DNA of 64,000 nucleotides from Embleya scabrispora (GTDB taxonomy: Bacteria; Actinomycetota; Actinomycetes; Streptomycetales; Streptomycetaceae), in NCBI RefSeq assembly GCF_002024165.1, contig NZ_MWQN01000001.1:2170001-2234000 (forward strand). Reading direction: 5' to 3'. The notes beneath the pieces were generated by a model. That model saw nothing but the letters and a program-made list of their open reading frames with translations, made no database searches and was not told the DNA's origin. Position numbers and translations under genes: made by a program. This document shows, in pieces, positions 54,061 through 63,885 of this stretch (its first letter is position 1; every line of letters begins with the position of its first letter).

Positions 54061-54317
54061 CGCTTCGCTCGCGTTGCGACTCCGGTTGCCCGATCTGCTC
54101 GCCTCGCGACCCTGCTTACACGCCTCCGCCCCCTCGCTCGCCCTGTGACTCTGCTCGGCGATCTCGCTCACCCCGCGACCCTGCCCGCCCAGCTCACCGC
54201 GCGGTGCGCGAAATTCCGTCCGCTCGTCGCGCGGTCCGACCCCGACCCCCACTCCTTCGAGCCAATCACTCCCGTACCCCTGTCCCCGCCGCCCCTTCGT
54301 CCCCAAGACTGATCTTC

Positions 54318-54890
54318 GTGCATGCCGAAGTGGTCGTCGAAGGCCCGAAAAACGATTCCGCAGACCGCGCGTTCGCGCTCGCCACGACCGAGGCCGGGGT
54401 CGTGGTGGCTGCCGCGTCGGCCGAGCCGGTGGGTGGGTGTGGGCACGGCATGGGGTGGTTCCTGCGGCGGCTGGGGGTGCACCTGCTCGCCCGGTTGACC
54501 GATCGGCCGGAGCGCGCCATCGCCGACTGTCTGGCCGACACGATTGCCGAGACCGCCGCGCTGCACGGGGCCCGCTGCGACCTCGGGCACGAGGCCACCC
54601 CGGCCGCCTCGGTGGTCGCCTGTCGGGTGCTGGCACGCGAGTTGCAGTACCTGGTGCTCGGCCCCGGCGTGATCCACCTGCACCACGACCGGGGCCCGAG
54701 CAGCCGGATGACCGGCCCCGACGGGCCGTTGGCCGCCGCCCGGGCCCGCCCCGGCATCGCCGCCTACGCCGGCGTCGGCTCCGCCCGCCTGTACAGCCTC
54801 AGTGGCGCCTCCCTGGCCGCCGACGGCACCGATCGACCGCCGGCCGGGATCACCCTGACCTTCGGCACGCCCGCGCCGGCCACGCGATAG
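54318..54890 (+). CDS. PP2C-like small protein
   Basis: 190 aa from a GTG at 54318 (no SD; start uncertain). VVVEGPKNDSADRAFALATT, CGHGMGWFLRRLGVHLLARL, DCLADTIAETAALHG and ELQYLVLGPGVIHLHHDRGP echo a reduced PP2C phosphatase fold. The metal-binding DG motifs are poorly kept, so activity is doubtful. The frame extends far upstream into the repeat region, which I do not accept as coding. Confidence 0.55.
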   Translation: MHAEVVVEGPKNDSADRAFALATTEAGVVVAAASAEPVGGCGHGMGWFLRRLGVHLLARLTDRPERAIADCLADTIAETAALHGARCDLGHEATPAASVVACRVLARELQYLVLGPGVIHLHHDRGPSSRMTGPDGPLAAARARPGIAAYAGVGSARLYSLSGASLAADGTDRPPAGITLTFGTPAPATR

Positions 54891-54918
54891 GGCGGCCCTT
54901 CGAGCACCGGGCGACCCG

Positions 54919-56181
54919 CTATCCCGCCGCGGGCAGCTTGTACTCCCGCGCCGCCGGCACCTCGTAGGCGTCCTTGGCCACCACCAGGCTGCCCGGCGCG
55001 GCCTTGCTCGGCTTGAGGATGTACGACTTGTAGGTGGCCGGCTTGGTCACGTCGGAGAAGTCCTCGGGCGTGCCGAGGCCGGTGTCCATCTGCTTCTGCT
55101 GCCGGTGTGCGGCGATGATCCCGGCGTGCGACAGGTCCTTCGCCGCGCAGGCCGCCTTCAGGTCCTCGCCGAAGATCTTCATCGCGTTGTACCCGGAGAT
55201 CACCCCCTGGTCCAGGGTGCCGTCCGGATACTTGGCCTTGTAGTCGGCGGCGAGCTTCTTCACCGCCGGGATGTCCGCGCCCATCGCCGGCGCCGCGCTC
55301 ACCACGTACAGCAGTTGCTCCAGCGCCCCGGCCGCCGCGCTCGCCATCACCTGCGGGTGGAAGCCCGGCGCGCTGGTGAGCACCGGCACCCGCAGCCCGG
55401 CCACCGCGCCGAAGCCGACCAGGGTCGCGGTCTGCGTCGGCCCGGCACTGATCAGGATCGCCTTGACGCCCGCGCCGCGCAGCGCGGCGATCTGCGCGGT
55501 GAGGTCGGTGTCGGTGGCCTTGATCTTCTGCTCGACGATCTGCACGCCGAGCTTCCCGGCCGCGAACTTCGCGCCCGCCAGCGCGTTTTCGCCGTACTCG
55601 CCCTCGAAGTAGACGTGCCCGACCTTGTCACCGGACTTGAGCTGCGCGGCCTGGGCCAGGAAGTCCATCCCGTTGATCATGTCGATGTCGTAGGTGGTGC
55701 CGACGATCTGGATCTCCGGCCGGTTCAGCAGGGTCGCCGGCCAGGCCTGCGGGAAGGTCAGGATCCGGTCCTGCTTCAGGCTGTCCTGCAGCGCGGTGAC
55801 CACGGCCGAGCCGATCACCTGCGGGAAGCCCGCGACACCGCCCTTGATCTCGGTATAGGCGGCCACCGCCTTCTGCACGTCGTAGCCGTGGTCGCGCACG
55901 GTGATCGCCAGCTTGCGTCCGCAGATCCCGCCCTGCGCGTTGATCTCGTCCACGTACAACTGCTGGGCGTTGACGATGCTCTTGCCCAACGGCGCGTAAG
56001 GGCCGGACAGATCGGTCAGCGCGCCGAGCGTGATCGTCGTATCGGTGACCCCGGGGCCGGACTTCACCCCACCCGACTGCTTGTCTTTCCTGTCGTCGTC
56101 GCCCTTGGTGCTGCACGCCGTCGCCGCCAGCACGAGCGCCGCGAGCGCCGCCCCCACGCGCACGCCATTCCGAAGCCTCAC
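54919..56181 (-). CDS. Liv-type ABC transporter substrate-binding lipoprotein
   Basis: 420 aa. GTG start fixed by AAGGAG 7 nt upstream. Lipobox near LVLAATAC, then DTTITLGALTDLSGPYAPLG, NAQGGICGRKLAITVRDHGY, GHVYFEGEYGENALAGAKFA and GTLDQGVISGYNAMKIFGED: the periplasmic-binding-protein type I fold of branched-chain amino acid or amide transporters. Last gene of a five-gene import operon. Ligand not predictable. Confidence 0.9.
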   Translation of the reverse strand: MRLRNGVRVGAALAALVLAATACSTKGDDDRKDKQSGGVKSGPGVTDTTITLGALTDLSGPYAPLGKSIVNAQQLYVDEINAQGGICGRKLAITVRDHGYDVQKAVAAYTEIKGGVAGFPQVIGSAVVTALQDSLKQDRILTFPQAWPATLLNRPEIQIVGTTYDIDMINGMDFLAQAAQLKSGDKVGHVYFEGEYGENALAGAKFAAGKLGVQIVEQKIKATDTDLTAQIAALRGAGVKAILISAGPTQTATLVGFGAVAGLRVPVLTSAPGFHPQVMASAAAGALEQLLYVVSAAPAMGADIPAVKKLAADYKAKYPDGTLDQGVISGYNAMKIFGEDLKAACAAKDLSHAGIIAAHRQQKQMDTGLGTPEDFSDVTKPATYKSYILKPSKAAPGSLVVAKDAYEVPAAREYKLPAAG

Positions 56182-56185
56182 GGTG

Positions 56186-57418
56186 CTACTCCTTGGAGCC
56201 GATACGGATGGAGCCCTGGGTACGTCCGAGTCGTCCGAGTCCTTCGCCGCGCCCGCCGGGGCCACCGAGGCCGCCACCCGGTCGACCGCGCAGCAGGCCG
56301 ACCAGGCCGCCCGGGGCGAACAGCAGGACCAGCACGATCGCCGCGCCGTACAGGTAGCGCGCGGCCTCGCCCGGTCCCACCCCCGACTCCGGGCTGCCGG
56401 GCGCCACCACGAGCGGCAACGCGTCCGCGTACTTGCTCAGCACCTGCGGCAACATCGTCACGAACGCCGCGCCCACCACGGCGCCGGTGACCGAGCCGAG
56501 GCCACCGATCACGATCATCGCGAGGTAGTCGATGGACAGCGCGAGGCCGAAGTAGTCCGGCACCACCCGGTTGAAGATCAGCGCGATCAGCGCGCCCGCG
56601 AGGCCCGCGTACATCGACGACACCACGAACGCCGCGGATCGGTACCGGGCCGGCGCGACCCCCATCACCGCGGCCGCGATCTCGCTGTCCCGTACCGCGC
56701 CCAGCGCCCGGCCGGGCCGCCCGCGCAGCAGGTTGCGCGCGGTCAACGCGGCGACCAGGACCAGGATCAGCACGAAGTACCACAGCCGTTCGAGCCGACC
56801 GAACGGAATGCCGAGCACCTCCAGGCCGTCCGGCCGGCCGTCGGTGAGGGTGAGGTCGCCGACCCCCATCGAGGGCACCGAACGCCCGTTGAAGCCGCCG
56901 GTCACCGACGCCGCGTTGAGCATGACGTGGTGTCCGATGAACACCAGGGCCAGCGTGGCGACGCCGAGGTACATCCCGCGCAGCCGCCCGGAGATCGGAC
57001 TGAACAGGCCGCCGACCACACCGGTCAGCAGCACCGCGAGGACCAGCGCGAGCAGCGGCGGCAGGCCCGCGCCGCTCAGGTGGCGCACCCCCACCCGACC
57101 CGAGTCGCCGGCGAGCCAGACGTAGCCGTAGGCGCCGAAGGCCAGGAAGAAGGCGTGCCCGAGGGAGAGTTGGCCGGTGGTGCCGGACAGCAGGTTGAGC
57201 CCGATCGCACCGATCGCGGCGGCCATCGCGAACAGGCCGGTCTGCAACCAGAACGCGGTCACGTAGAACGGCAGCACCAGCAGCACGCCGACGACCACGA
57301 CCACCGCGCCCGGCCCGAACCACCGGCGCGGTCCCGGGCGGACCGCCGCGGCGTGCCGGGCCGGAATCGATTCTGCGGCCCGGCTCACCGGCGCGGACAG
57401 GCGCTCAGACACGGACAC
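56186..57418 (-). CDS. Liv-type ABC transporter permease (LivM-like)
   Basis: 410 aa, about ten membrane helices. LSGTTGQLSLGHAFFLAFGA and IGGLGSVTGAVVGAAFVTML are permease family marks, and the C-terminus is a Gly/Arg tail (LRGRPGGGLGGPGGRGEG). Its GTG start overlaps the LivH-like gene by 14 bp. Confidence 0.92.
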   Translation of the reverse strand: MSVSERLSAPVSRAAESIPARHAAAVRPGPRRWFGPGAVVVVVGVLLVLPFYVTAFWLQTGLFAMAAAIGAIGLNLLSGTTGQLSLGHAFFLAFGAYGYVWLAGDSGRVGVRHLSGAGLPPLLALVLAVLLTGVVGGLFSPISGRLRGMYLGVATLALVFIGHHVMLNAASVTGGFNGRSVPSMGVGDLTLTDGRPDGLEVLGIPFGRLERLWYFVLILVLVAALTARNLLRGRPGRALGAVRDSEIAAAVMGVAPARYRSAAFVVSSMYAGLAGALIALIFNRVVPDYFGLALSIDYLAMIVIGGLGSVTGAVVGAAFVTMLPQVLSKYADALPLVVAPGSPESGVGPGEAARYLYGAAIVLVLLFAPGGLVGLLRGRPGGGLGGPGGRGEGLGRLGRTQGSIRIGSKE

Positions 57419-58295
57419 GCTCCTTCGAACCGAGCAGGCCGGTGGGCCGCCAGATCAACACGAGCAACATCACGACGTAGGGGGCCACATCGCCGAGGTT
57501 GGCGCCGAGCCAGCTCAGATCGCTCTGGTAGCCCGCCGTCAGCGCCGAGGTCAGCCCCACCAGCAGGCTGCCGAGCAGGGCCCCGGCGGCCGAGTCCATG
57601 CCGCCCAGGATCGCCGCCGGGAACGCGGCGAGCGCGATCTGCCCGGTGGACCGGTCCAGGCCCGCGGACGGGAACGCGGCCAGGAACACCGCCGCGACCG
57701 CGGCCAGCGCGCCCGCCACACACCACGCGATCAACTGCACCCGTCCGAGCCGCACGCCCATCAGCGCCGCCGCCTCCCGGTCCTCGGCCGCCGCGCGCAT
57801 CGACAACCCCCAGGCGGTGAAGCGGAACGCCGCGAAGAACGTGCCGATCAGCAGCACGGCCACCACGATGCAGGCGATCCGGGCGTCGGCGACGTGCACA
57901 CCGCCCCAGTCCCGCACCCCCGCCTGCCACGGATCGCCCAGGCTCAGCACGTCGGAGCCGATCCGGCGGGTGAGTTCGGTGGTCAGCAGGATGTCCACAC
58001 CGATGGTGAGGATCGTCAGGGTGTGTACCTCGGTGCGTCCCAGGCCGCGGATGAACACCATCTCGACCAGGCCCGCCACCGCGGCCGTCACTCCCACCGC
58101 GACGAGCAGCGCGAGGGTGAAGCCGAGGTCGTCGTGCAGCTTGGCCACGGTGAACCCGCCGAGCAGCAGCAGCGACGCGTGCGCGAAGTTGATCACGCCC
58201 GACGCCTTGAAGATCACCACGAAGCCGAGCGCGATCAGCGCGTAGACCGATCCGAGCGCGAAGCCGTTGAGGACGATCTCGGCGAGTTTGGTCAT
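57405..58295 (-). CDS. Liv-type ABC transporter permease (LivH-like)
   Basis: 296 aa. VLNGFALGSVYALIALGFVV, INFAHASLLLLGGFTV, AAFPAAILGGMDSAAGALLG and LLVLIWRPTGLLGSKERVRV are classical LivH motifs. ATG at 58295, overlapping the upstream ATPase stop by ATGA. Confidence 0.93.
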   Translation of the reverse strand: MTKLAEIVLNGFALGSVYALIALGFVVIFKASGVINFAHASLLLLGGFTVAKLHDDLGFTLALLVAVGVTAAVAGLVEMVFIRGLGRTEVHTLTILTIGVDILLTTELTRRIGSDVLSLGDPWQAGVRDWGGVHVADARIACIVVAVLLIGTFFAAFRFTAWGLSMRAAAEDREAAALMGVRLGRVQLIAWCVAGALAAVAAVFLAAFPSAGLDRSTGQIALAAFPAAILGGMDSAAGALLGSLLVGLTSALTAGYQSDLSWLGANLGDVAPYVVMLLVLIWRPTGLLGSKERVRV

Positions 58296-59149
58296 CGGGA
58301 CTCCTCGGGACTCTCGCTCCGGCCGTCGTCGCCGCCCGGGTCGTGCTCGCCGCCCTCGCCGCCCTCGTCCCCGGCGCCGAGGTAGGCGCGGATCACCGCG
58401 GGGTCGCGCCGCACCTCGGCCGGTGTACCGCTCGCGATCCGCCGGCCGAAGTCGAGCACGGTCACCGCGTCGGCGATCCGCATCACCAGCCCCATGTCGT
58501 GCTCGACCAGCACGATCGAGATGCCGAGCGAGGCCCGGATCGAGGCGATCGCCTCCGCGGTCTCCGCTCGCTCCTCGGCGTTCATCCCGGCCACGGGTTC
58601 GTCGAGCAGCAACACCCTGGGTTCCATGCACAGCGCCCGGGCCATCTCCACCCGCTTGCGCATGCCGTACGGCAACAGCGCGACGGAGGTGTCGAAGACC
58701 GCGCCCAGGTGCAGAAACTCGGCGATCTCCCGGGCTCGTTCGCGATGCCGGCGCTGCTCGCGGACCACCCTCGGCAGACGCAGCGCGGTGGCCGCGAAGC
58801 CGGAGCGGGTCAGCACGTGCCGGCCGAGCATCAGATTGTCCGCGACCGTGCCCCGGGTGAGCACGATGTTCTGGAACGTACGGGCAAGGCCGAGACCGGC
58901 GATCCGGTGCGGGGGCAGCCGGGTCAGGTCGTGCGCGCCGAGCCGCACGCTGCCGCGCTCGGCCCGGTACACGCCGGAAAGCACGTTGAAGCAGGTCGAC
59001 TTGCCCGCGCCGTTCGGGCCGATGACCGCGTGGATCGTGCCCGGCGCGACGGTGAAGCCGACCGCGTCCAGCGCGAGCAGGCCGGCGAAGCGCACGGTGA
59101 CCGCGCGCAGCGTCAACTCGGGCACGTCCGGTGCCGTCGCGCCGCTCAT
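58292..59149 (-). CDS. Liv-type ABC transporter ATPase (LivG-like)
   Basis: 285 aa. Walker A IGPNGAGKST, long LivG insertion (LTRSGFAATALRLPRVVREQ), signature LPYGMRKRVEMARAL, Walker B VLLLDEPVAGMN and H-loop VLVEHDMGLVM. The signature starts LPYGM instead of the usual LSYG/LSGG. ATG at 59149 overlaps the LivF-like gene's end. Confidence 0.93.
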   Translation of the reverse strand: MSGATAPDVPELTLRAVTVRFAGLLALDAVGFTVAPGTIHAVIGPNGAGKSTCFNVLSGVYRAERGSVRLGAHDLTRLPPHRIAGLGLARTFQNIVLTRGTVADNLMLGRHVLTRSGFAATALRLPRVVREQRRHRERAREIAEFLHLGAVFDTSVALLPYGMRKRVEMARALCMEPRVLLLDEPVAGMNAEERAETAEAIASIRASLGISIVLVEHDMGLVMRIADAVTVLDFGRRIASGTPAEVRRDPAVIRAYLGAGDEGGEGGEHDPGGDDGRSESPEESR

Positions 59150-59955
59150 CCGGTCCACCGTCCCAGCACCCGGCGCGGGGCGGTTCGGACCGGCGCGGGT
59201 GCGCCCTCCGGCTCGACGGCCTCGCCCAGGTACAACCGGCGCACCTCGTCGGTGCGGGCGAGGTCGGCCGACGCACCGGCCAGCCGCACCTCGCCCACGT
59301 CGAGCACGTACGCCTTCTCGGCCAGATCGAGGGCGATCGCCGCGTTCTGCTCGACCAGCAGCACGGCCGTGCCCCGGGCCGCGATCTCCCGGATCACCCC
59401 CGCGATCCGACCCACCATGCGCGGCGCGAGGCCGAGCGAGGGCTCGTCCAACAGCAGCAGGCGCGGCGCGGCCATCAGCGCCCGACCGATCGCCAACATC
59501 TGCTGTTCGCCGCCGGAGAGCAGGCCGGCGCGCTGCTCGCGCCGCTCGGCGAGGATCGGGAACAGGTCGAGTACGCGGTCGTGTTCGGCGCGCGTCCGCG
59601 CCGTCCGCCCGCGCCGGCCCAGCGTGCCCGCGCGCAGGTTCTCGGCCACCGTCAGATGGGCGAACACCCGCCGTCCTTCCGGGACCTGCACCACCCCGGC
59701 GCGGACGATCGCGGCCGGGTCGCGGCCGCCGAGCCGGGCGCCGTCGTAGCGGATGGAGCCGCCGGCGATCGAGCCCCGGTGCAGGGACAGCGTGCCCGAC
59801 ACGGCCCGCAGGAGGGTGCTCTTGCCCGCCCCGTTCGCGCCGAGCACGGCCACCACGCCGTTGCCGGGCACATCGAGGGAGACGCCGCGCAGGGCCCGGA
59901 CGGACCGGCCGTAGACGACCTCCAGGTCCTCGACGAGGAGCGCTCCCGGTTCCAT
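59146..59955 (-). CDS. Liv-type ABC transporter ATPase (LivF-like)
   Basis: 269 aa. Walker A LGANGAGKST, PEGRRVFAHLTVAENL, signature LSGGEQQMLAIGRALM, Walker B LLLLDEPSLGLAP and H-loop LLVEQNAAIALDLAE. First gene of the transporter operon, 163 bp from the PucR-type gene. Confidence 0.93.
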   Translation of the reverse strand: MEPGALLVEDLEVVYGRSVRALRGVSLDVPGNGVVAVLGANGAGKSTLLRAVSGTLSLHRGSIAGGSIRYDGARLGGRDPAAIVRAGVVQVPEGRRVFAHLTVAENLRAGTLGRRGRTARTRAEHDRVLDLFPILAERREQRAGLLSGGEQQMLAIGRALMAAPRLLLLDEPSLGLAPRMVGRIAGVIREIAARGTAVLLVEQNAAIALDLAEKAYVLDVGEVRLAGASADLARTDEVRRLYLGEAVEPEGAPAPVRTAPRRVLGRWTG

Positions 59956-60117
59956 CGCACCCCTCCCCCGCTGTTGGAGTGACCGCGATCACAGCACGGG
60001 GGGTGCACGGAGTCCAGATCCGCCCGCGAGGTCGGGGCAGCCGACCAACGCGGCGGCGCAGGTCTTGTGCAGCGGCACAGCACGCACCGCACGGCACCCG
60101 GTGTCCCGGGCCCGTGG

Positions 60118-61317
60118 TCAGGCGCTCAGTCGATGTGCGTCCAGGGCCAACGCCAACTCCACCAGGTCGCGGGGCAGGCCCAGTTCGCGCCCGGTCAACT
60201 GCTCCATCCGGCGCAGCCGGTTGAGCACGGTGTTGCGATGGCAGAACAACCGCCGGCCCGCGCGCACCGCCGAGCCGCCCGAGTCGAGCCAGGCGCCGAA
60301 CGTGCCGAGCAGCAGGTCCCGGTCCACCGCGTCCAGGGCCAGGATCGGCCCGAGCACCCGGGCGGCCAGATCCCGCGCCAAGTCGGGCTGCGAGGCCACC
60401 AGGGCCGCGGGCAACCGCTCGTCCAGGCGGGCGCATTCACCGTCGGCGGTACATGTGCGCAGCGCGATCTCGGCCAGCCGCCGGGCCCGACCCAGCGCGG
60501 CCAACCCGTCCACGATCGGGCTGATCCCGGTCCGCGACCCGGCCACCGGGCCGAACGTTTCGGCAATCTCGTCCAACCCCGAGGTGCCGAGCAGGACCAC
60601 CGCGAACTCCCCCTCCGCGCGCGCCCGCCAGACCACCCGCACCCCGTTCGGCGCGGCCCGCCGAGGAGCGTCGTGCACACCGGTGCCGGGCAGCGGATGG
60701 CGCACCGCGACCACCGCGTAGCGGCCCCGCTCGGGCAGGTCCAACACCCCCGCCGCCGCGGCGAGGTCCGCCTCCGGCGCGCGGCCGTCCAAGAGTGTGT
60801 CCAACAGGGCGTGCACCCGCTCGTCGTGACGGTTGGTCAGCTCCGTCTGGACCCGCCGATACTCGTCGGCGATCGCGCTCGCGTGCCGGTCGACGAAGTT
60901 CCACACGTCGGTGGCCACGTGCACCAACAGCCGTACCTCGTCCGGCTCCTGCTCCGCCGCGACCTCGACGAGCGTCTGCCACAGCAGCACCCCGCCGAGC
61001 CGGTAGGCGTGCAGCAGCGCCTCCAGCGGCACCCCCTGCTCGGCACGCCGCCGGGCCAGCCGCCCCGACGCCCAGCGGCTGCCCTCCAGTTCGCGCGGCC
61101 AGATCGCGAGCGCGCCGACCGCGACCCGCAGCGCCTCGTGGGTGCTCTGCCACAACTCGTCCGGCGGCACCCCGCCCGCCACATAGGCCGGTTCGAGCTC
61201 CTGCAACTCGGCCACGAGCCGATCGGTCAGCTCCGGCAGCCGCCCCGGCAGGGCCCGTGCCGCCCGCCGCAGCAGCGCGCTGTGTTTCGGCCCGTCGGAC
61301 CCCTCCGCATCGACCAT
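60118..61317 (-). CDS. PucR/CdaR-family transcriptional regulator
   Basis: 399 aa from the ATG at 61317. The N-terminal RsbRD-like helical region (LPGRLPELTDRLVAELQELE; LLHAYRLGGVLLWQTLVEVA) is followed by a GGDEF-like middle and the C-terminal PucR helix-turn-helix (RLFCHRNTVLNRLRRMEQLT). Directly upstream of, and co-directional with, the Liv-type operon, so it is the likely activator of that operon. Confidence 0.88.
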   Translation of the reverse strand: MVDAEGSDGPKHSALLRRAARALPGRLPELTDRLVAELQELEPAYVAGGVPPDELWQSTHEALRVAVGALAIWPRELEGSRWASGRLARRRAEQGVPLEALLHAYRLGGVLLWQTLVEVAAEQEPDEVRLLVHVATDVWNFVDRHASAIADEYRRVQTELTNRHDERVHALLDTLLDGRAPEADLAAAAGVLDLPERGRYAVVAVRHPLPGTGVHDAPRRAAPNGVRVVWRARAEGEFAVVLLGTSGLDEIAETFGPVAGSRTGISPIVDGLAALGRARRLAEIALRTCTADGECARLDERLPAALVASQPDLARDLAARVLGPILALDAVDRDLLLGTFGAWLDSGGSAVRAGRRLFCHRNTVLNRLRRMEQLTGRELGLPRDLVELALALDAHRLSA

Positions 61318-61464
61318 GGAACCCCACCCCACAAGGTCAAGGACGCCGTCCGGGGCAACAGTGGCAGATCGAAACGTCCGGCAGGCAGGGGACGAACGGG
61401 CCGCCGCCGAGCTGTGATGTGCCGGCGCCCGAGGGCTCGGCCGTCGCGGCCGGGGGTCCGGGCC

Positions 61465-62292
61465 TCAGCCGTTCCAGGCGAAGCGCGGCGCGCGGCGCTC
61501 GGTGAAGGCGGCCAACCCCTCGCGGACGTCGGCCGAGCCGCGCGACTCCCGCTCCCACCGCTCGCGCCAGGCCGCGACCGGGTCGCCGTCGGCTCCCGGA
61601 TCCGCGCCCGGGGCGCCGGAAAGGTCCATCGCCAACAGGTCCTTGGCGGCGCGTACCGTCAACTGCGAGCGCGAGGCGATCGTCCGGGCCAGGTCGTACA
61701 CGCTCTTCTCGGCCTCCTCCGGCCCGAACACCCCGTCCACCAGGCCCACCCGCAACGCGTGCGCCGCGTCGATCAACTCGGCGGAGAACAACAGGTACTT
61801 GGCCGTGGACACGCCCACCAGCCGGGCCAGCCGCGCGGTCGATCCCGCGTCGTAGACGATGCCGAGCTTGGCGGGCGTCACCCCGAACCGGGCCGTGGTG
61901 TCCGCGAAGCGCAGGTCGCACGCGGCGGCGAGCTGGCATCCGCCGCCCACGCACGGGCCCTGTACGAAGGCGATCGTCGGCTTCGCGAAATGGGCCAACG
62001 CCCGCTCGGCGGCCGCGTTCAGCGCGTGGTAGGCGTCCGCCGCCTCGGCCGTGGCGTAGTGCCCGCGCAGTTCGCGGATGTCGGCGCCCGCCGAGAACAC
62101 CCCGCCGCTGCCGGTCAGCACCAGCACACTCACCCCGGGGTCGGCCGCGAGCGCGGCCAAGGTGCCCGGCAGCGCCGCCCACATCGCCGCGGTCAGCGCC
62201 CCTCGCGCGTGGGGGCGATCGATCCGCAGCGTGGCGATCGTGCCCTCCACCTCGACTCCGAGCCCGTCGACCCCGGTGTCCATGGTGCCCAT
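61465..62292 (-). CDS. Enoyl-CoA hydratase/isomerase-family (crotonase-fold) protein
   Basis: 275 aa. ATG at 62292 with GGAGAGG upstream. Oxyanion-hole segments GVFSAGADIREL and VGGGCQLAAACD are intact. The two Glu residues of classical hydratases are absent (Q in GGGCQLA; FGVTPAKLG instead of FGxPE), while a Tyr occurs in KLGIVYDAG as in decarboxylase-type members. It may therefore be a decarboxylase or isomerase. Confidence 0.85.
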   Translation of the reverse strand: MGTMDTGVDGLGVEVEGTIATLRIDRPHARGALTAAMWAALPGTLAALAADPGVSVLVLTGSGGVFSAGADIRELRGHYATAEAADAYHALNAAAERALAHFAKPTIAFVQGPCVGGGCQLAAACDLRFADTTARFGVTPAKLGIVYDAGSTARLARLVGVSTAKYLLFSAELIDAAHALRVGLVDGVFGPEEAEKSVYDLARTIASRSQLTVRAAKDLLAMDLSGAPGADPGADGDPVAAWRERWERESRGSADVREGLAAFTERRAPRFAWNG

Positions 62293-62346
62293 CCCGCCGC
62301 CTCTCCCGCGCCGACCCACGTCGCCGACCCACGTCGCGAGGCCACG

Positions 62347-63885
62347 CTACGGTGCCGGCCGCTCCCGCCCCGTCACGCCCCCCTGTACCCGCTCGTGCCC
62401 GGGATCCAGCGGCGGCCCCGCCATGTCGCAGCCGACCCGCACACACGGCGCGGCGCGCCCGTCCGGGACATCCGGTTCGGTCGCGGCCAGCGCCCGGCTC
62501 GGCACGGTGAACCAGGCCACCGCCGAGCCGACCACGAGGAGCGCCGCGCAGATCCACAACGCGCGGTCGAAGCCGGTGTCCACCACCCCCGGGTCCCGGT
62601 AGCCGTCACCGGACAGCCCGACCAGCGCCGGCAGACCGGCCACCGCGAGCAGCCCCGCCGCCCGGGCCGCCGCGTTGTTGACCCCGCTCGCGATGCCCGC
62701 CCGCCCCACGTCCACCGAGGCCAGCACGGTCGCGGTCAGCGGCGCGACCAGGACCGCCAGACCCAGACCGAACACCACCACCCCGGGCAGCACATCGGCG
62801 ACATAGGACGCGTGCGGACCGACCCGCAGCAGGGTCAGCAGCCCGCCCGCGCACACCAGCGGCCCCACGGACAACTGCCACCGCGGCCCGATCCGCCGGG
62901 CCAGATCGCCCGACCGGGCGGACAGGAGCAGCATCACCACGGTCACCGGCAACAGCGCCAGACCGGCCTCCTGCGCCGAGTAGCCCGCCACCGTCTGCAA
63001 TTCGAGCACCAGGAGCAGCATGAACGCGCCCAGCGCGCCGTAGACGAACAGCGTCACCACGTTGACCGAGGTGAACAGCCGGATCCGGAAGATGTCCAGC
63101 GGCAGCATGGGCTCGCGCGAGCGCTTCTCCACCACGACGAACGCCACACCCGCCACCACGCCGGCCGCGCCCGCGAGCGCCGCCGAGGTCGGGTTGCCCT
63201 GCGCCTCCACCAGGGCCCACGTCACCCCGGCCAGGGCCAGCGCGGCGAGTGCCGCGCCGCTCACGTCGAACCGCCCGCGCGGTTGGGGGTCGAAGGTCTC
63301 CGGGACGCTGCGCAGCGCCACCACGATGGTCACCACCGCCAACGGCAGATTGATCAGGAAGACCCACCGCCAACTGACCGCGTCCACCAGCCAGCCGCCC
63401 AGGAACGGCCCGATCGCGCTCGCGACGCCGCCGAGCCCCGACCACGTGCCCACCGCGCGGGCCCGGTCGTCGGCGTGGAACGTGGCCTGGATGATCGCCA
63501 GCGAGCCGGGGGTCAGCAGCGCGCCGCCGATGCCCTGGAGCGCGCGGGCGGCGATCAGTGTCTCGACGTTCGGCGCGATCCCGCACAGCAGCGAGGCCAG
63601 CGCGAACCAGGCCACCCCGATCACGAACACCCGGCGCCGCCCGTAGCGGTCGCCGAGCGCGCCGCCGAGCAGGATCAGCCCGGCCAGGGTGAGGGTGTAC
63701 GCGTTGACCGTCCACTGCAACGCCGCGAGCGAGGTGTCGAAGGACCGTCCGATGCTCGGCAGCGCCACGTTGACCACGGTCGAGTCGAGCATCGCCATGC
63801 CGGAGCCGAGCACGGTGGCGAGCAGCACCCACCGACCGGCGGGAGTCTTGGCGCGGATGCCCCCGGAGGGGAGGGAGACGGACAC
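62347..63885 (-). CDS. MFS transporter, DHA2 (EmrB/QacA) family
   Basis: 512 aa, 14 predicted membrane helices. Motif A GALGDRYGRRRVFVIG, MLDSTVVNVALPSIGRSF, ARALQGIGGALLTPGSLAII and GPFLGGWLVDAVSWRWVFLI are typical of drug/proton antiporters. The C-terminal ~50 residues form a soluble tail. It could export a metabolite or antibiotic. No TetR-type regulator is visible before the window end. Confidence 0.93.
   Translation of the reverse strand: MSVSLPSGGIRAKTPAGRWVLLATVLGSGMAMLDSTVVNVALPSIGRSFDTSLAALQWTVNAYTLTLAGLILLGGALGDRYGRRRVFVIGVAWFALASLLCGIAPNVETLIAARALQGIGGALLTPGSLAIIQATFHADDRARAVGTWSGLGGVASAIGPFLGGWLVDAVSWRWVFLINLPLAVVTIVVALRSVPETFDPQPRGRFDVSGAALAALALAGVTWALVEAQGNPTSAALAGAAGVVAGVAFVVVEKRSREPMLPLDIFRIRLFTSVNVVTLFVYGALGAFMLLLVLELQTVAGYSAQEAGLALLPVTVVMLLLSARSGDLARRIGPRWQLSVGPLVCAGGLLTLLRVGPHASYVADVLPGVVVFGLGLAVLVAPLTATVLASVDVGRAGIASGVNNAAARAAGLLAVAGLPALVGLSGDGYRDPGVVDTGFDRALWICAALLVVGSAVAWFTVPSRALAATEPDVPDGRAAPCVRVGCDMAGPPLDPGHERVQGGVTGRERPAP

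Noticed and set aside
53811-54317. Upstream extension of the PP2C-like protein
   Set aside because: The translated sequence is repeat-derived and changes character abruptly at the conserved domain start.
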